From Ahaetulla prasina (lineage: Eukaryota > Chordata > Lepidosauria > Squamata > Colubridae): DNA of 64,000 nucleotides. The translations under genes and the position numbers were made by a program. A model generated the notes under the pieces. That model made no database searches, was not told where the DNA came from, and saw nothing but the letters and a program-made list of their open reading frames with translations. Position 1 is the first letter of the stretch. Every line of letters begins with the position of its first letter. Below, in pieces: positions 19,681 to 31,284 of this stretch. The DNA is taken from positions 3,962,314 to 4,026,313 of the forward strand of contig NC_080548.1 of assembly GCF_028640845.1 (NCBI RefSeq), in the 5' to 3' direction.

Positions 19681-21350
19681 GACGTTCCCCAATTGTACCA
19701 ACAATGAGTATAACGATCTAACACATATAGACTTCACAGAAGATAATGTTGAAAAAGCTCTTCGCAAACTAAAACCATCCCTATCTATTGGACCTGATGG
19801 ACTATGTGCATAATTCTTAAAAAAACTTTCTACTAATATAGCAGAACCCCTAAGCATAATCTTTGGAAAAGCTTTCACGACCAGTTCCCTTCCCAAACTT
19901 TGGTCACTAGCCAGGTCATCCCTGTCTTCAAAAAAGGAGACCCCAGCCTAGTTGAAAATTACAGACCAATATCTCTGTGCTGCGTCACCTGCAAAGTAAT
20001 GGGATCTATCATCAACCAATCCATTACCCTCTACCTAGAAACAAACAACCTACTCTGTAATAAACAATTTGGTTTCAGGAAAAAATTATCATGTAACTTA
20101 CAACTTCTTCACTGCAAAAACTTATGGACTACAAACCTTGATCAGGGCAAAGCAATAGATGCGATCTACATAGACTTCTGTAAAGCTTTTGACTCTGTTG
20201 TACATGATAAACTTCTCCTAAAACTAAAATCTTACGGCATTTCAGGACCCCTCCACAATTGGATAACAGCTTTCCTGTCAAACAGACAACAAGTGGTCAA
20301 AATTGGCAATCCACTATCAAATCCTGTTCCTGTCAATAGCGGCGTTCCCCAAGGCAGCATTCTTGGACCAACACTCTTCATATTATACATTAATGATCTC
20401 TGTGACCATATTACAAGTGATTGTGTTCTTTTTGCTGACGATGTCAAACTATTTAACACCACCAACAATACAACTACCCTTCAAAAAGACCTTGACTTTG
20501 TATCTGAATGGTCTAAAACTTGGCAACTCCAAATCTCAACCAGCAAATGCTCAGTATTACATATTGGAAAGTTTTCATATCCAATGATCTAAGTGCCAAA
20601 GCCCACTGCAACTACATCGCAAAAAAGGCTTTAAGAGTTGTAAACCTAATCTTACGAAGCTTCTTCTCCAGAAATACTACACTGCTAACCAGAGCTTATA
20701 AAACATTTGCTAGACCAATTCTTGAATTCAGCTCGCCTGTCTGGAACCCGTACCACATTTCAATAAAATTGAACGAGTCCAGAAATATTTTACAAGAAGA
20801 GTTCTCCACTCCTCTGAATACAACAAATACCTTATGTCACCAGACTTGAAATCTTGAATTTAGAAAACTTAGAACGACGACGCCTTCGACAGGACCTGTG
20901 CTTAACTTATAGAATCATCTATTGCAATGTCCTTCCTGTTGAAGACTACTTCAGCTTCAATCATAACAATACAAGAGCTAACAATAGATTTAAACTCAAT
21001 GTTAACCGTTTCAATCTTTATTGCAGAAAATATGACTTCTGCAACAGAGTTATTAACACTTGGAACACACTACCTGACTCTGTGGTCTCTTCTCAAAACC
21101 CCCAAAGCTTCAACCAAAAACTGTCTACTGTTGACCTCAGCCCATTCCTAAGAGGTCTGTAAGGGGCATGCATAAGAGCAAAAAACGTGCCTACCGTTCC
21201 TGTCCTATTGATTCCTTTCATTATATCCAATTAATATAGTTATTACATACTTATGCTCATTTATATGCTTATATATTATATAGTTACTTTCATGCTTATG
21301 CTTATATATACTGTTGTGACAAAATAAAATAAATAAAAATAAATAAATAA
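19681..21350 (+). mobile_element. CR1/Jockey-group LINE inserted in the R4-like relic
   Basis: Carries RT blocks ([53 protein letters not shown]), then C-terminal blocks and FLRGL-stop at 21162. ACGTGCCTACCGTTCCTGTC and TTGTGACAAAATAAAATAAAT follow. The flanks GGAATTTG (19671-19678) and GAATTGCC (~21351) suggest a short target duplication. It interrupts the R4-like protein between its INTW-like and PVIRY-like segments. Confidence 0.9.
19900..20592 (+). pseudogene. LINE reverse transcriptase, palm domain
   Basis: 230-codon open frame covering the RT core. It shows RPISLCCVTCKVMGS, the catalytic IDFCKAFDSVVHD aspartate, [20 protein letters not shown] and the FADD catalytic pair, then QISTSKCSVLHIGK. 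The frame breaks after LHIGK; the thumb continues in 20520-20849 and 20854-21162 in other frames. Upstream endonuclease is missing, so the copy is dead on arrival. Confidence 0.85.
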
Positions 21351-21680
21351 ATGAATTGCCCAGGTGTTAATTGCCATGACATTTTTTTCTCCATTGAGTT
21401 TAAGATCTTCATTCTCATGATATATTCACTCCTAACATTCTTCTTGTCTCCAGTGTGCTTGAGGTTGTCAGTTTGACAGATGTCCAGGCATTTGTAGTGT
21501 TCTTCTTCATCCAGACTCTGGAGGTTATTTCCATAGAGCATCCTGATTCCTTCAGTAGTCACTATTTCTCCCTTGCTGATGGTGAGGTGGTAGTTGCTGT
21601 TTTTTTGCCAGTTCTGAGATGTCCCTTAGGGTCAACAGGTAGGAGATCACTTCTCCTTGTCGGCTGATAGAGATAAAAAA

Positions 21681-22646
21681 TAAACTTAGCAAAGAAGAAG
21701 TCCTGCTGAAACTGCCTCCCTTTCCTCTGGATAATTCCATATTTTGAAATACAGGGAAAGTGATACAGACTAGTCCAGGGAGTTCTCTAAGAGCAGTGCT
21801 ATTGCAAACCTGTCTGCATGTGCTGCTATTGCTGTTTCCCTAGCGGAAAAAACTGCCTTTCTAGCTTTGCAGCTGCCGGTGACAAACAAGACTAGGACCA
21901 TCTAAATTGTCAGAATAGGCTGTGAAATACTAAGGTCAGGGGTTAAATGAACATGGTTGTTTATGAGGACACCGCCTGCATTCATTTGCATTTTAATGTT
22001 CTCTCTGTGAGATGAAAAACCATTTTGGGGACAGCTTGTTCAGAAATCCCATTAACTTGTTATTTATGGGACTCCTGACTGCATGACCCCTAACCTTGTT
22101 TTGTTAAACATGAATCAGGCGGATGGCCACATGGTTACTATTGTTTTTCATAGCATTGAGTGCCATTGAATTCAATTATTCTTTGCTTGTCACTTTCCGA
22201 GTTGTTATCCTCATAATGCCCAACTTTTTGATCTCCTATTGCCAACCGTGCTATTTCCATCTGCCTTAAAAGCCAGCAGCGCATTGAAGGCATTGAAGCT
22301 TCCTGAACTGCCTGAGAGACATTTGAGCAGCAGGACCCAGAGCCCTAATGATGCAACAGCCCTGATGAAGGTTGCATAGATCATCCAGAAAGAGCTGCCC
22401 CCTCCAACCCTGGTCTGAAATCTTCAATTCAAGTTATATGATTGATTTCAAGAAGTCCAACCTGACCATGGAAACTTGACCTGAGCAAAAGGAGTTGGAT
22501 CTCACTGGGCGGTCTGGAGCAGCTGGGAGTCCCTGAAGGCTAATATTGCAGGCAACTCTGCTTATGTAGCTCCAAGAACGCTTTAACTCTGCTTGTGACT
22601 GTCTGCATTGACCGTCTCCATCTCCCCAAGAATTGAGGTTGCATCA
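21681..22646. other. Low-repeat DNA, no gene recognised
   Basis: 21930-22260 is repeat-free and contains AACATGGTTGTTTATGAGG, ATTCATTTGCATTTTAATG (octamer-like ATTTGCAT) and CCATTAACTTGTTATTTATGG. Possibly regulatory; not demonstrable from one sequence. Confidence 0.35.
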
Positions 22647-22650
22647 GATC

Positions 22651-22891
22651 TGTTGTGTTCAGCGAGCTGCATTGAAAATAAGAGGAGATGTCCTATTGGT
22701 TAAGACGCGTGGCAACCCTGTGCACGGGAATTCTTAGTTTGTTGATTGGCCCATCCTGTTTGACAGCTCGCTATATAAGAGCTGTCAAACGCGAGGACTG
22801 TGCTGGTTCTCTCAAAGTTGCTTGTTCTTCATTAAAGTTTTGTTAACCAGCACACCCGTCGTCGCCTCAGTCATTCCTCGATCCCTATACA
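22651..22891 (+). mobile_element. Solo LTR with 4-bp target duplication
   Basis: Begins TGTTGTGTTCAGCG and ends CCCTATACA; flanked by GATC on both sides (22647-22650, 22892-22895). TATATAA (22772-22778) and ATTAAA (22831-22836) are spaced as an LTR promoter and polyadenylation signal. No internal retroelement remains, so it is a solo LTR (Gypsy- or ERV-type, not resolved). Confidence 0.75.
22759..22789 (+). promoter_or_regulatory. TATA box inside a perfect 11-bp hairpin
   Basis: TTTGACAGCTC (22759-22769) and GAGCTGTCAAA (22779-22789) are exact inverted repeats; the 9-nt loop is GCTATATAA. The core promoter of the LTR thus lies in a symmetrical element. Confidence 0.85.
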
Positions 22892-22895
22892 GATC

Positions 22896-23520
22896 AAGAT
22901 CCAGCAAGAAGACCATAGAGCATTTCCTCCAGCCGATCAAAGAAGACCTTGCCAGCGGAGGAGGAAAAAGCATTTGGACCTCATGAATGTATTTACACCG
23001 CATTCTTAATCTGGTCCTTCAGAAACGGTTAAGTAAAACATCTTTCTGCATGGCAAGAAGATGGGTGTGTAGGAAGTTAGCACCCATACCTCTCCTAGGA
23101 AAATGAAATATTCTAGGAAATATTAAAAAGGCAGAATATTGTATTTTCCCTAAAGGAGAAACATGTTTCTAAAGACAAACTCAGAGCCTCAGCTACATGC
23201 CCCCACCCCCACCCCTGGCAGATATTTTGGTGCCAACCTATCTACAAGACAAAGGCTGGGCCAGTTTATCTACAACACAAAAGACATGGCCGTCAGGATG
23301 TGATAGGATTAGCCCTTGCTCAGGATCCAAATCAGGACAAAGCCATTAAGCCATAATAGGAATTGCCCAAAGCCCCTTCATTACATCATCACCCAGCAAG
23401 ATTCAACCAGACCTGGGACTCAAAACAACCTACAAAGTTACCCCTGCATAGCCCCATGGGAGTCTGAGTACATTTCATACACAGGAACAGGAAGCTCCAA
23501 GGCAGGGTCCAAGATAGGGT

Positions 23521-23561
<41 letters not shown>

Positions 23562-24160
23562 CCCTATGTGCTCTTTTTGCCCAGGACCTCAAATCATGTG
23601 GTCTGGTCCACCATTAAACCATCTTTCCAAGCAGTCTCCATGTTTCCAATGTCTTTCTTCCCACTTGAAACTGAACCCAGATGGACATTTCCTCCAACAA
23701 GTGGAGAAGACCAAACTGCTGTCAAGCAAACATCTGTCTTCATGGTGGCTGCTCTCCTGCCGCAGGAGCCTGACAAAGGCAGCTGTCTTTATTCACAGGG
23801 CATTTCAAGCAGAGTTTTGGGTGGATTCCCCTAGTTTTCCCTCCCTTCTTACTAAGTGGCACCATCCCTCCCTTTAACGAAGACTGGAGCTGGCGCTGGG
23901 ACTGGAGGAAGAGCTGCAGTTAGCTGCCTATCACCACTTATTCTGGTCTTCTGAAACAGTTCTGCATTTGTGTTAAAAAGCAGACAGAAACCAGCTGATC
24001 ACTCTGAGGAGAATTGTGCCATGGAAAAGCAGACAGTTTAGTCTCTCTCTCTCCCTCCTCCCTCCCTCCCTCCCTGGCTACCACCATTAGAAAGCAGCTC
24101 TTCTGGCAGAGCCACATTTCTCAGACTCCATGTCTCAGAAACTCAATGACTGATGGATTA
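22896..24160. other. No gene recognised; simple repeats
   Basis: 23527-23551 is (CT)n followed by (CA)n; 24040-24075 is (CT/CCTC)n. The 172-codon frame 23316-23834 runs through the (CT)n and has no domain. Confidence 0.4.
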
Positions 24161-24164
24161 AGCC

Positions 24165-24440
24165 ACATTTATTTTATTTATTTACTTCATTACTTTTCTG
24201 ATGTTTATAAGTTACTTAAGACAGCAAACATATCTAATACTCCCAATACTGACCCTGTGAGGTGGGTTGACCTGAGAGAGAGAGAGAGAGAGACTAGTCT
24301 CAGGTCACCCAGCCAGCTTTCATGCCTAAGACAGAACTAGAACTCAGAATCTCTGAATGATTGGCCCCAAAATCACTGAGTCAGCTTTCATTTCTAAGGC
24401 AGAACTAGAACTCATCATCTCTTAATTTCTAGGGCTAATT
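24165..24440 (-). mobile_element. tRNA-derived SINE remnant
   Basis: Contains CCTGTGAGGTGGGTTGACCTGAGAGAGAG and CAGGTCACCCAGCCAGCTTTCATGCCTAAG, AGAACTAGAACTCAGAATCTC, the characteristic minus-strand order of squamate SINEs. The last ~90 bases repeat the CAGCTTTCAT...AGAACTAGAACTCA portion, a local duplication. Confidence 0.6.
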
Positions 24441-24617
24441 GCTGTCAATTGGGCAGAGTCCACATGAACTCTGCCACAGATGGGGACTTTGTAGTTTCTA
24501 GAGCCATTCAGATGCAACAAGAGTAGCTGAACCAAGTACTCCTGATAAGTCTGAACAAGACAAGATAGAGCAAGATTATGAATTCCTGTGATCTGGACTC
24601 TAAGCCCATCTTGATGT

Positions 24618-25620
24618 CCTTAAGATGTTGTTCGCCTTTGCAGCTGCATTATACTGTTGGGGACACATTGAACGTGTGATCCATTAGTACACTCAAGTGC
24701 TTGTGCTGCTGTTGAACAAGTTTTTCCAATCCTGTACTTGTTCCTTTTATTTTTCTTAACTAAATGTATAACTTTATATTGTTCTCTGTTAAATTTCATT
24801 CTAATAGTTTCCACCCATTTATCTAAGTCTTTATCCATTTCTCCTCTCCTCCCAAGTATTGGCCACCCCCAGAGATGGGATTCAGTCTATTTGGCAGGCC
24901 ATTCACACCGGTAAAGAGGCGATGGTGGCGGCAAACAGCCATGGTGGCATTGGCAGGCCAGTGTTTCGGGGCAGAGTCATGCCCAGCCGCCCGCTGTTTC
25001 CTGCTGCAAAAACCTTTTTAAAAATCCTGTCGGGCAGCAAGACCCAGCAAAAGATGAGGTGTCGGAGAATCACCGTTGCTGTTGCTGCACAAAAGTAAAT
25101 CTAAGGCTCCAACCATCACCACTGCCCCTTCGGCCTGCCTGCGCCACCCCATCTTGCTGTGAGTGACATTGAGTTGGCCACGCCCTCTCAGTCACATGAC
25201 CCACCCGCCCCGCTATGCCCACCCTGTCATTAGGAAGAGCCAGTTATTAAATTAGTTGAATCCCACCACTGGCCACCCCCTCTTAGCTTTGTATTGCCTG
25301 CAGATTTGGTAAGCATTGATTCAACTCCCTCATCCATATAGTTTCTAAAAACTTTGAATACACCAGGCCCATGTCGGGGTCCTGTGGCACCCCACTAGAA
25401 ATGTCTCTGCAGGTAGACAAGTTCACCATTCATACTTCCCTTTGAGTGTGACCCTTGCCATCAAAATTATTTGCCTACTTTATTAATAAGCATGTATTGA
25501 TAGCCTGAGAGACTTTATTAAAAGCCTGGCTGAAATCAAGATATATTCTATCCATATCACTTCTACAATCAGCCAGGTCTTTCCTAAAAGACGATCAAGT
25601 TAATCTGGCTTTCCATAAAA
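24618..25620 (-). mobile_element. CR1 LINE RT relic split by a hAT
   Basis: Minus strand from 25620: RIYLDFSQAFNKVSQ (RT catalytic region), SGVPQ, then a degraded ADDTKL-like box NTKLRGGG. After the hAT it continues LDKWVETIRMKFNREQYKV and KKNKRNKYRIG (24838-24690). Frame breaks are frequent. The hAT at 24870-25271 sits between the FADD region and the LDKW block. Confidence 0.75.
24870..25271. mobile_element. hAT element with perfect 8-bp target duplication
   Basis: CAGAGATGGGATTCAG at the left and TTGAATCCCACCACTG at the right; GCCACCCC flanks on both sides (24862-24869, 25272-25279). 402 bp, GC-rich interior, noncoding. Inserted in the CR1 relic. Confidence 0.93.
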
Positions 25621-26384
25621 TGGTTAAAATAATTTTATTCTTCCAGGTTTAGCCTACTTGTTTAGTGTGATAATTTTGGAGCGCAATGGTTATGTTGCTT
25701 ATTTGATTGTGCAGAAACAGGATGTGCTAAGAGAGATGAGAACAATATTGAGGATATGATGTAATTATCATATAACCATCTCAGTCTTTCTTCAGGCAAA
25801 TGCCCTTATTCTACGGCAAAGCCCCATGCAATAGCTTTTTGTCTGTCGTTTTTTTAAACACAGACATAATTGTTTGCATGTTTGTTACTGTCTATAGTAC
25901 TTTTGTATAAGAAGTGGGACAGACGACTCTACCAGAAAGAAGCAAGGCTGGGAGAAGTAGAAGATAAAAACATTCCTAGAATCCCTGGGAAATTTTCTGG
26001 TCCAGCATGCTGTCCAGTGCAGGAATCTCAGGCCATCCTGGACAGATGGGAGGTTTGAGAATGCTAATGAGATAAAGTAAAATAATATTGTTACATAAAC
26101 TGTTAAGAAAGCAGGTGATTCCCAGTAGCTCCAGTTATGACTAATAATGAAGAAGGCTAGAGAATTTGACTTCCTCACAAAAACTAAATCAATAGACAAA
26201 TGGAATTGGGAGACACTTACAATTCTGAGTCCATCCTCTCCCCATTGTAAGAAGGATCCCTTAAGGGATGGCTAAAGGTTCTCCTTGAAAACATCTAGGG
26301 AATCTAATTACACAATCTGTTGAACTGCTCTTAGCATTAGATTTTTCTTCTTAAAATTCAAGAAGAATCAACCATCTTTATTTT
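25621..26384. other. No gene recognised
   Basis: Contains a 62-codon and a 104-codon frame on opposite strands over the same bases, with no recognisable domain. Confidence 0.4.
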
Positions 26385-26677
26385 ATTTATTTATTTATTT
26401 TGTCACAACAATATATGTAGGTATCATACAAAAAGATTATATAGTATATAAACATATATGAGTAAATATAAGAAGGTATAAGCATATATATAGGAAGAAG
26501 AAAAGAAAAACAATAGGACAGGAATGGTAGGCACATTTGTGCGCTTATGCACGCCCCTTATGGTCCTCTTAGGAATGGGGTGAGGTCAATAGTAGAAAGT
26601 TTTTGGATAAAACTTTTAGGATTATGGGAAGAGACCACAGAGTCAGGTAAAGTATTCCAAGCACTGATGATTCTGTT
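26385..26677 (-). mobile_element. CR1/Jockey-group LINE 3' fragment
   Basis: Inverse of the family 3' end: TATTTTGTCACAACAATATATG, GGACAGGAATGGTAGGCAC, TTAGGAATGGGGTGAGGTCAATAG, ending within the coding part at CAAGCACTGATGATTCTGTTAC. It abuts a CR1 fragment at 26690. Confidence 0.88.
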
Positions 26678-26689
26678 ACTCTTCTTAGT

Positions 26690-27118
26690 TCAAAGCTAGA
26701 ACATAAAGCTGAAAGGGACGTTGGAGTTCTTCTACTCCAGTGGTTCTCAACCATTTCTTCACCATGGACCTCCTTTAAATACCTTTTGTGGCCACAGACC
26801 ATGGCCATGGACCACCAAGACTTAACTCAAGATTAACATCATAACATTTCTTCAAGTTTTCATGGACTACCTGTGATGACATCATGACTCCCCAGGGGTC
26901 TGCAGGCCATGGATTGAGAACCACTGTTCTACTCCAACTCGCAGCCCAAAGCAAGAGACCTTATTTCATCCTGGACAAATGGTTGTTCAATCTTTTCTTA
27001 AAAACCTCCAATGACAGAGCATCTACAACTCCAAGTGGCAAGTTGTTCCCTTGATTAATTGTTCTCACTGACAGGAAATTCCTCCTTAGTTTTAGGTTGG
27101 ATCACTCTTTAATTTAAC
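26690..27118 (-). mobile_element. CR1 LINE 3' end carrying a Charlie-type hAT
   Basis: AAAGGGACGTTGGAGTTCTTCTACTCC and, after the hAT, CTCCAACTCGCAGCCCAAAG, AATCTTTTCTTAAAAACCTCCAATG and GACAGGAAATTCCTCCTTAG form the inverse CR1 3' end. The element at 26738-26926 divides it. Confidence 0.78.
26738..26926. mobile_element. Charlie-type hAT MITE, perfect 8-bp target duplication
   Basis: CAGTGGTTCTCAACC and GATTGAGAACCACTG termini, flanked by TTCTACTC on both sides (26730-26737, 26927-26934). 189 bp. Termini are of the MER5/Charlie kind known across amniotes. Confidence 0.94.
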
Positions 27119-27129
27119 TAAAAATACTT

Positions 27130-28640
27130 ACTAAATATTACATTGAATTTTAACTAAATGTTAGATTGAATTTTAACTAAATATGTAATTAAAATGCTCA
27201 ATTTTGCAATCTCTTTTTCACAGGATTTATTTCCAATCCTAATCATTTTATTGTCGTTTCTTAAAAATGTATCATGTTTTTTGAGTTCTTCTTTAGACAC
27301 TAAACTCCAGATGGAGTTTGACCAACCAAGAAAAGTGCAGTTTACTTCTTCCCATAATTTTAAAGATAATTTTGTTGATAGGCTAAAGTTGTGTTTGCAA
27401 TTTTTGCAGCAACATCCACTCTGCTAATTAAGGTTACAATAAAGTATAATTTTATATTTACCGTAAATAAAAGTATATTTATTCTGCAGAGAATTTTGTA
27501 GTATTCTTGCTAAGCCATGTAGTCTTCATATACTCTGCATTTGTTCAAAATTTGTGCTTTAGATTTTAATTCTGTTATTTCTTTGGCTTCTCAATTTATG
27601 AACATAATTTTGAATTCTATTCCTGTCTTCTGGAATGCTACCTATTCCAATTAATGTTGTGTCAAAAGTAAATTCTGTAAGCATTTCTCACAGCACAGCT
27701 CACAGGAAGGAGGAATTTACAGATCACAGGCTAAGCAAAGAGAAAAACATAATCAAAATATTAATAAAATGATACTTGGAAAGAAAGGGAAAATAGAAAG
27801 AACACAACTGGAGTACAATGGCATAAAAGGGAATGAAAAGAACAATACAAAAACATGCAATGTTTTTCTTAAAGAATTGAGCTATAGTACTCTCACAATC
27901 AAATTAAATTAAAATTTGATTTTAATCAAATTAAACAAAAGAAAATTAGAGATGCTCTAGAAAAGGAAAGAAGAAAATAAATTTTTGGAAGAAAGCAGAC
28001 CATTGAGACATAATTGGTTGGAACAAAAAAAATCAGGGCTTTAAAAAATGAATAAGAGCTGATCTTAAAGAAAGAACAAGGCTAGAGATTAATTAGTAGT
28101 GTGGCATTTGAAAGGACAATAGATTGCAAAGCAGAAGAGGAGACTGGATAAAAGAGTGGGAAGAATGAATGAAACAGAACAATCAATCAGTAAAAAGAGG
28201 AGCAATGTGCCAGGATATTATGGTGAAGTACTAAAATGACTACTAACCGGCTATTAAAAACTAAAACTAACTACTATTGTGACCTACGGAAGTCACCACT
28301 GCAACTGTATCCAGGGAAATATTTTGAAGATAATGGGAGACTCAGTCAAGGTCCTGGATTCCTTTTCCACCAAAAGAATTGAATTCTGCCTCTCACTTCG
28401 GGCTCTAAGTGGGGGCATCTTCCAGAGCTCTTAAACCCCCCCCAGACCTGAATATGCCAATGAGGCATTCTTTCCAACTTATTCAGAATATATCTCCAAT
28501 GTCAGCATGCCCTTGGCAAAGTTCTCTCTGGGTAGTAGAGGCTGAGCAGATCATTCTTACTGCTGTTGCCAGCGTGAGGGGCATTTACCCAGCTACCTCC
28601 GTGCCATGCAGAATAATACATTGATGAGATTTTCCAGTAT
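27130..28640. other. AT-rich low-repeat DNA, no gene recognised
   Basis: 27897-27937 holds inverted AT-rich runs (AATTAAATTAAAATTTGATTTT). No coding or RNA gene supported. Confidence 0.4.
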
Positions 28641-28643
28641 CCT

Positions 28644-28876
28644 AGCACTAGCACTTAGACTTATATACCGCTTCACAGTGGTATACAGCCCTCTCTAAGA
28701 GGTTTACAGCCTCTTGCCCCCAACAATCTGGGTCCTCATTTTACCCCCCTCGGAAGGATGGAAGGCTGAGTCAACCTCGAGCGGGTGAGATTTGATCTGC
28801 TAAACTGCTGGCAGCTGGTGATCAGCAGAAGTAGCCTGCAGTACTGCATTCTAACCACTGTGCCACCACGGCTCAT
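28644..28876 (-). mobile_element. Complete tRNA-derived SINE
   Basis: On the minus strand: GAGCCGTGGTGGCACAGTGG (A-box region), AGCAGATCAAATCTCACCC (B-box region), GTTGACTCAGCCTTCCATCC, AAAATGAGGACCCAGATTGTTG, then GTGAAGCGGTATATAAGTC and TAAGTGCTAGTGCTAGG tail. Structure and order are those of Sauria-like squamate SINEs transcribed by RNA polymerase III. It looks complete from head to tail. Confidence 0.85.
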
Positions 28877-29064
28877 CCTTCTGCCCTCCCCTTAAAAACT
28901 AGAATTATTCCAAAGGTGTTGCTAACTCCATATTCAGAACTATAGATCAGCTTATTCTGACCCGTTCTGTGTTTGCAGAAGGGATGAATGAGGGTTGGCC
29001 ATCAGAGGTGGCCTTGCCTCAAGAGGCTTTCTATTAATCCTGCTGGTTGGCATCCTACAGATTT

Positions 29065-29145
29065 TTTTTTTTTGTTTACATTTATACCCCGCCCTTCTCC
29101 GAAGACTCAGGGCGGCTTACAGTGTATAAGGCAATTTGGGACCAG
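29065..29145 (-). mobile_element. L2-type tail fragment
   Basis: TTTACATTTATACCCCGCCC and GACTCAGGGCGGCTTACAG, the inverse L2/SINE tail. A short ATAAGTAGTAATT tandem (about 4 units) follows at 29190-29230. Confidence 0.65.
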
Positions 29146-29302
29146 TAAGTGTCAGGTCCAGGAAAAAAAAGGATAATAATAATTGAGTTTATAAGTAGTA
29201 ATTATAAGTAGTAATTATAAGTAGTAATTAAGAGCAGTTCATTTAGGGACCATTCAAAGTTACAGTGACATTGAAAAAACTGACATAACCGTTTTTCACA
29301 AT

Positions 29303-30971
29303 TTTCTTTTTTAATTCAAAACGTTTTACAAAAAAAAAAAAATTTTTCCCCCCCTTTCCCCCCCAACCCCCCTCCCTTCACTAATCCCTCCCCCTTCCCC
29401 CCTGACTTCCCGGATGAAGCACAAGGTATAGTTAAAAATAAAACAAACATATGCTAAGAAGATTTTCCCCCAAAACTATTATACCAATTTTCCCTCTCTA
29501 GCTCTGACTTCCTCCTAACACAACCAAAATCCTTCAAGAAAAAATAAATAAAAAATAAAAAAATGAAGAATTAAGAATAACAAAATATGTAAATCAATAA
29601 AACAAATTAATCCTAAAGTATTTAAAACCAACTAAAACATAAAAATCCAATCCAATTCAAAGAATATCTCCCTTATAGCTTCTATAACCATATAATTTTC
29701 CCCCCAGGTCTTTCTTACATAAACTCTTTCAAAAATATTCTATTCAAAATACAATACAACACATTATAAAATTTCAATACCAAGAATTACAGTAGCTATT
29801 CAAATTTAGTCCATCCTCGTCAAAATCCAGTATAAATCCAAATACCTAGTCTTTTATAATAGATATAAAACATATAATCAACCCATTTCTTCCAGATCTT
29901 CCTCACATATTGTCTTTCAGGGACAGTAATATTTTTGTCTGTTAATAATTCAAAGGATAATACTTTTGTCTCTTGCCATTTTTTTGATGCATTAATCTCT
30001 GTCTTTCCTTCATTTCTCCTTTTGAAAAGTCAGTCACAATATTGCCTAATAGATCCTTATGTTCAAAAATCCACAAATTACTACCATATATTCCATCAAT
30101 CCAAAGAGAGAATTCTTGAAAAGCATTAAGCCTGTAAATTTTTTCAGTTCGAAACAGCCTCCTGTAGCACAAATTCTGACATTTCATCCAAACTATTTAA
30201 AGGAAACTTCTTTACATCAACTTGTTTATACATGATCATATCTTCATATTTATCCATTTTTATTTGTATCTCCTCCATTGCATTTAAGTCCTGTTTCAGT
30301 TCGTATTTTTGAATAATTAAATACATTCTTTCTGTGTAATCCTGTATAAAGTCACAAATCCATTCTTCTGAAAGAACCTTCATGGCAAAGTTCTTGCTGA
30401 AAATCCCCTTATGAAATACTTAAACAACGTAACATAATCCAACAATCCAGAATCCAACACAATAAGATGAAGTCTCCATTCAGTTTCGATTTCGCAGCAA
30501 GGCTGGTCTATTTGCAGTTAGTCTAAAACGCCATTTTAAAAGAAGGAAAAAAATAATAATTTTTCTCTCTTTAAAAAAGGAGGAAGTCAGGAAATCAACA
30601 ATACTTGCAAACCAATAATTGTTCACTCATGCTTCTTCCGCCTGCTTATAGAAATCCACAAAAAGAAATCAATTGTTAGCAGAACTTGGACACCTTCCTC
30701 TTTTCCTGCTGTTGCAGGAGACGCGCTGGATAATGGAGATAAGGAGGAATTCAAAGGGATTCGATCTTTCGGGACTTTGCATAAGAAAAACAAAGCCCCT
30801 AGGGGAATCTACCTCTCTCCCCCCCCCTGCTCTTTCCCCTGCTCTCTCAACCAGAGAGGGAAAATTAAGTCGGGAACAGCAGTTCGTAGCTATTTACACC
30901 GGCTTTTACAATATCCAGTGCGGAGTGCCATAAATTAGCACCCAGCGAGAAAGGTGGCGCCAAGCGGAACC
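29303..30971 (-). mobile_element. Nonautonomous L1-type element with 14-bp target duplication
   Basis: CCGTTTTTCACAAT occurs exactly at both flanks (29289-29302, 30972-30985), a long duplication typical of L1 insertion. On the minus strand the 5' part (30971-30400) is GC-richer and UTR-like. Then two short coding pieces follow: MKVLSEEWICDFIQDYTERM (30383-30144) and, in the next frame, LWIDGIYGSNLWIFEH (30187-29942). The 3' part is pyrimidine/C-rich on the plus strand. No endonuclease or RT is present, so it is an internally deleted copy or an L1-dependent family. Confidence 0.75.
30144..30383 (-). pseudogene. L1-type element coding fragment
   Basis: 79 codons from MKVLSEEWICDFIQ, rich in charged and helical residues (QDLNAMEEIQIKMDKYEDMI), resembling a coiled-coil-bearing ORF1-like segment. 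A frameshift near 30180 moves the continuation to 29942-30187. I cannot name a domain with certainty; assignment to L1 rests on the duplication length and element organisation. Confidence 0.45.
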
Positions 30972-31284
30972 CCGTTTTTCACAATATGACCATTGCAGCA
31001 TCCCTATAATCATGGGACCAAAATTCAGATGCTTGGCAACTGGTGCATATTTCTGAGAGTTGCCGCATCCTAGGTTCATACGATCAACTTTTGCGACCTT
31101 CTGACAGGCAAAGTCAATGGGAAAGCCAGATTCACTTAACAACCAGGTTACTAACTTAACTGCAATGATTCATGTAACAACTGTGGCAAGAAAAGTTGTA
31201 AAAAGGAGTAAAACTTAACAAACGTCTCACTTAGCAACATAAATTTTAGGCTCAATTGTGGTCATAAGTTGAGGACTACCTGTA

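Larger units (their letters stand above)
29232..31282 (+). mobile_element. TA-type DNA transposon split by an L1-type insertion
   Basis: CAGTTCATTTAGGGACC and AGTTACAGTGACATTGAAAAAAC lead into the insertion at 29303. After it come TGACCATTGCAGCATCCC, GCTTGGCAACTGG, AACTGTGGCAAGAAAAG, and the right end AGTTGAGGACTACCTG followed by TA (31283-31284). Same family as 1518-2594. The first ~25 bases of the element are missing or mutated. Confidence 0.75.

Noticed and set aside
23316..23834. 172-codon frame
   Set aside because: Passes through a (CT)n(CA)n microsatellite, giving SLSLSLSHTH; no domain.
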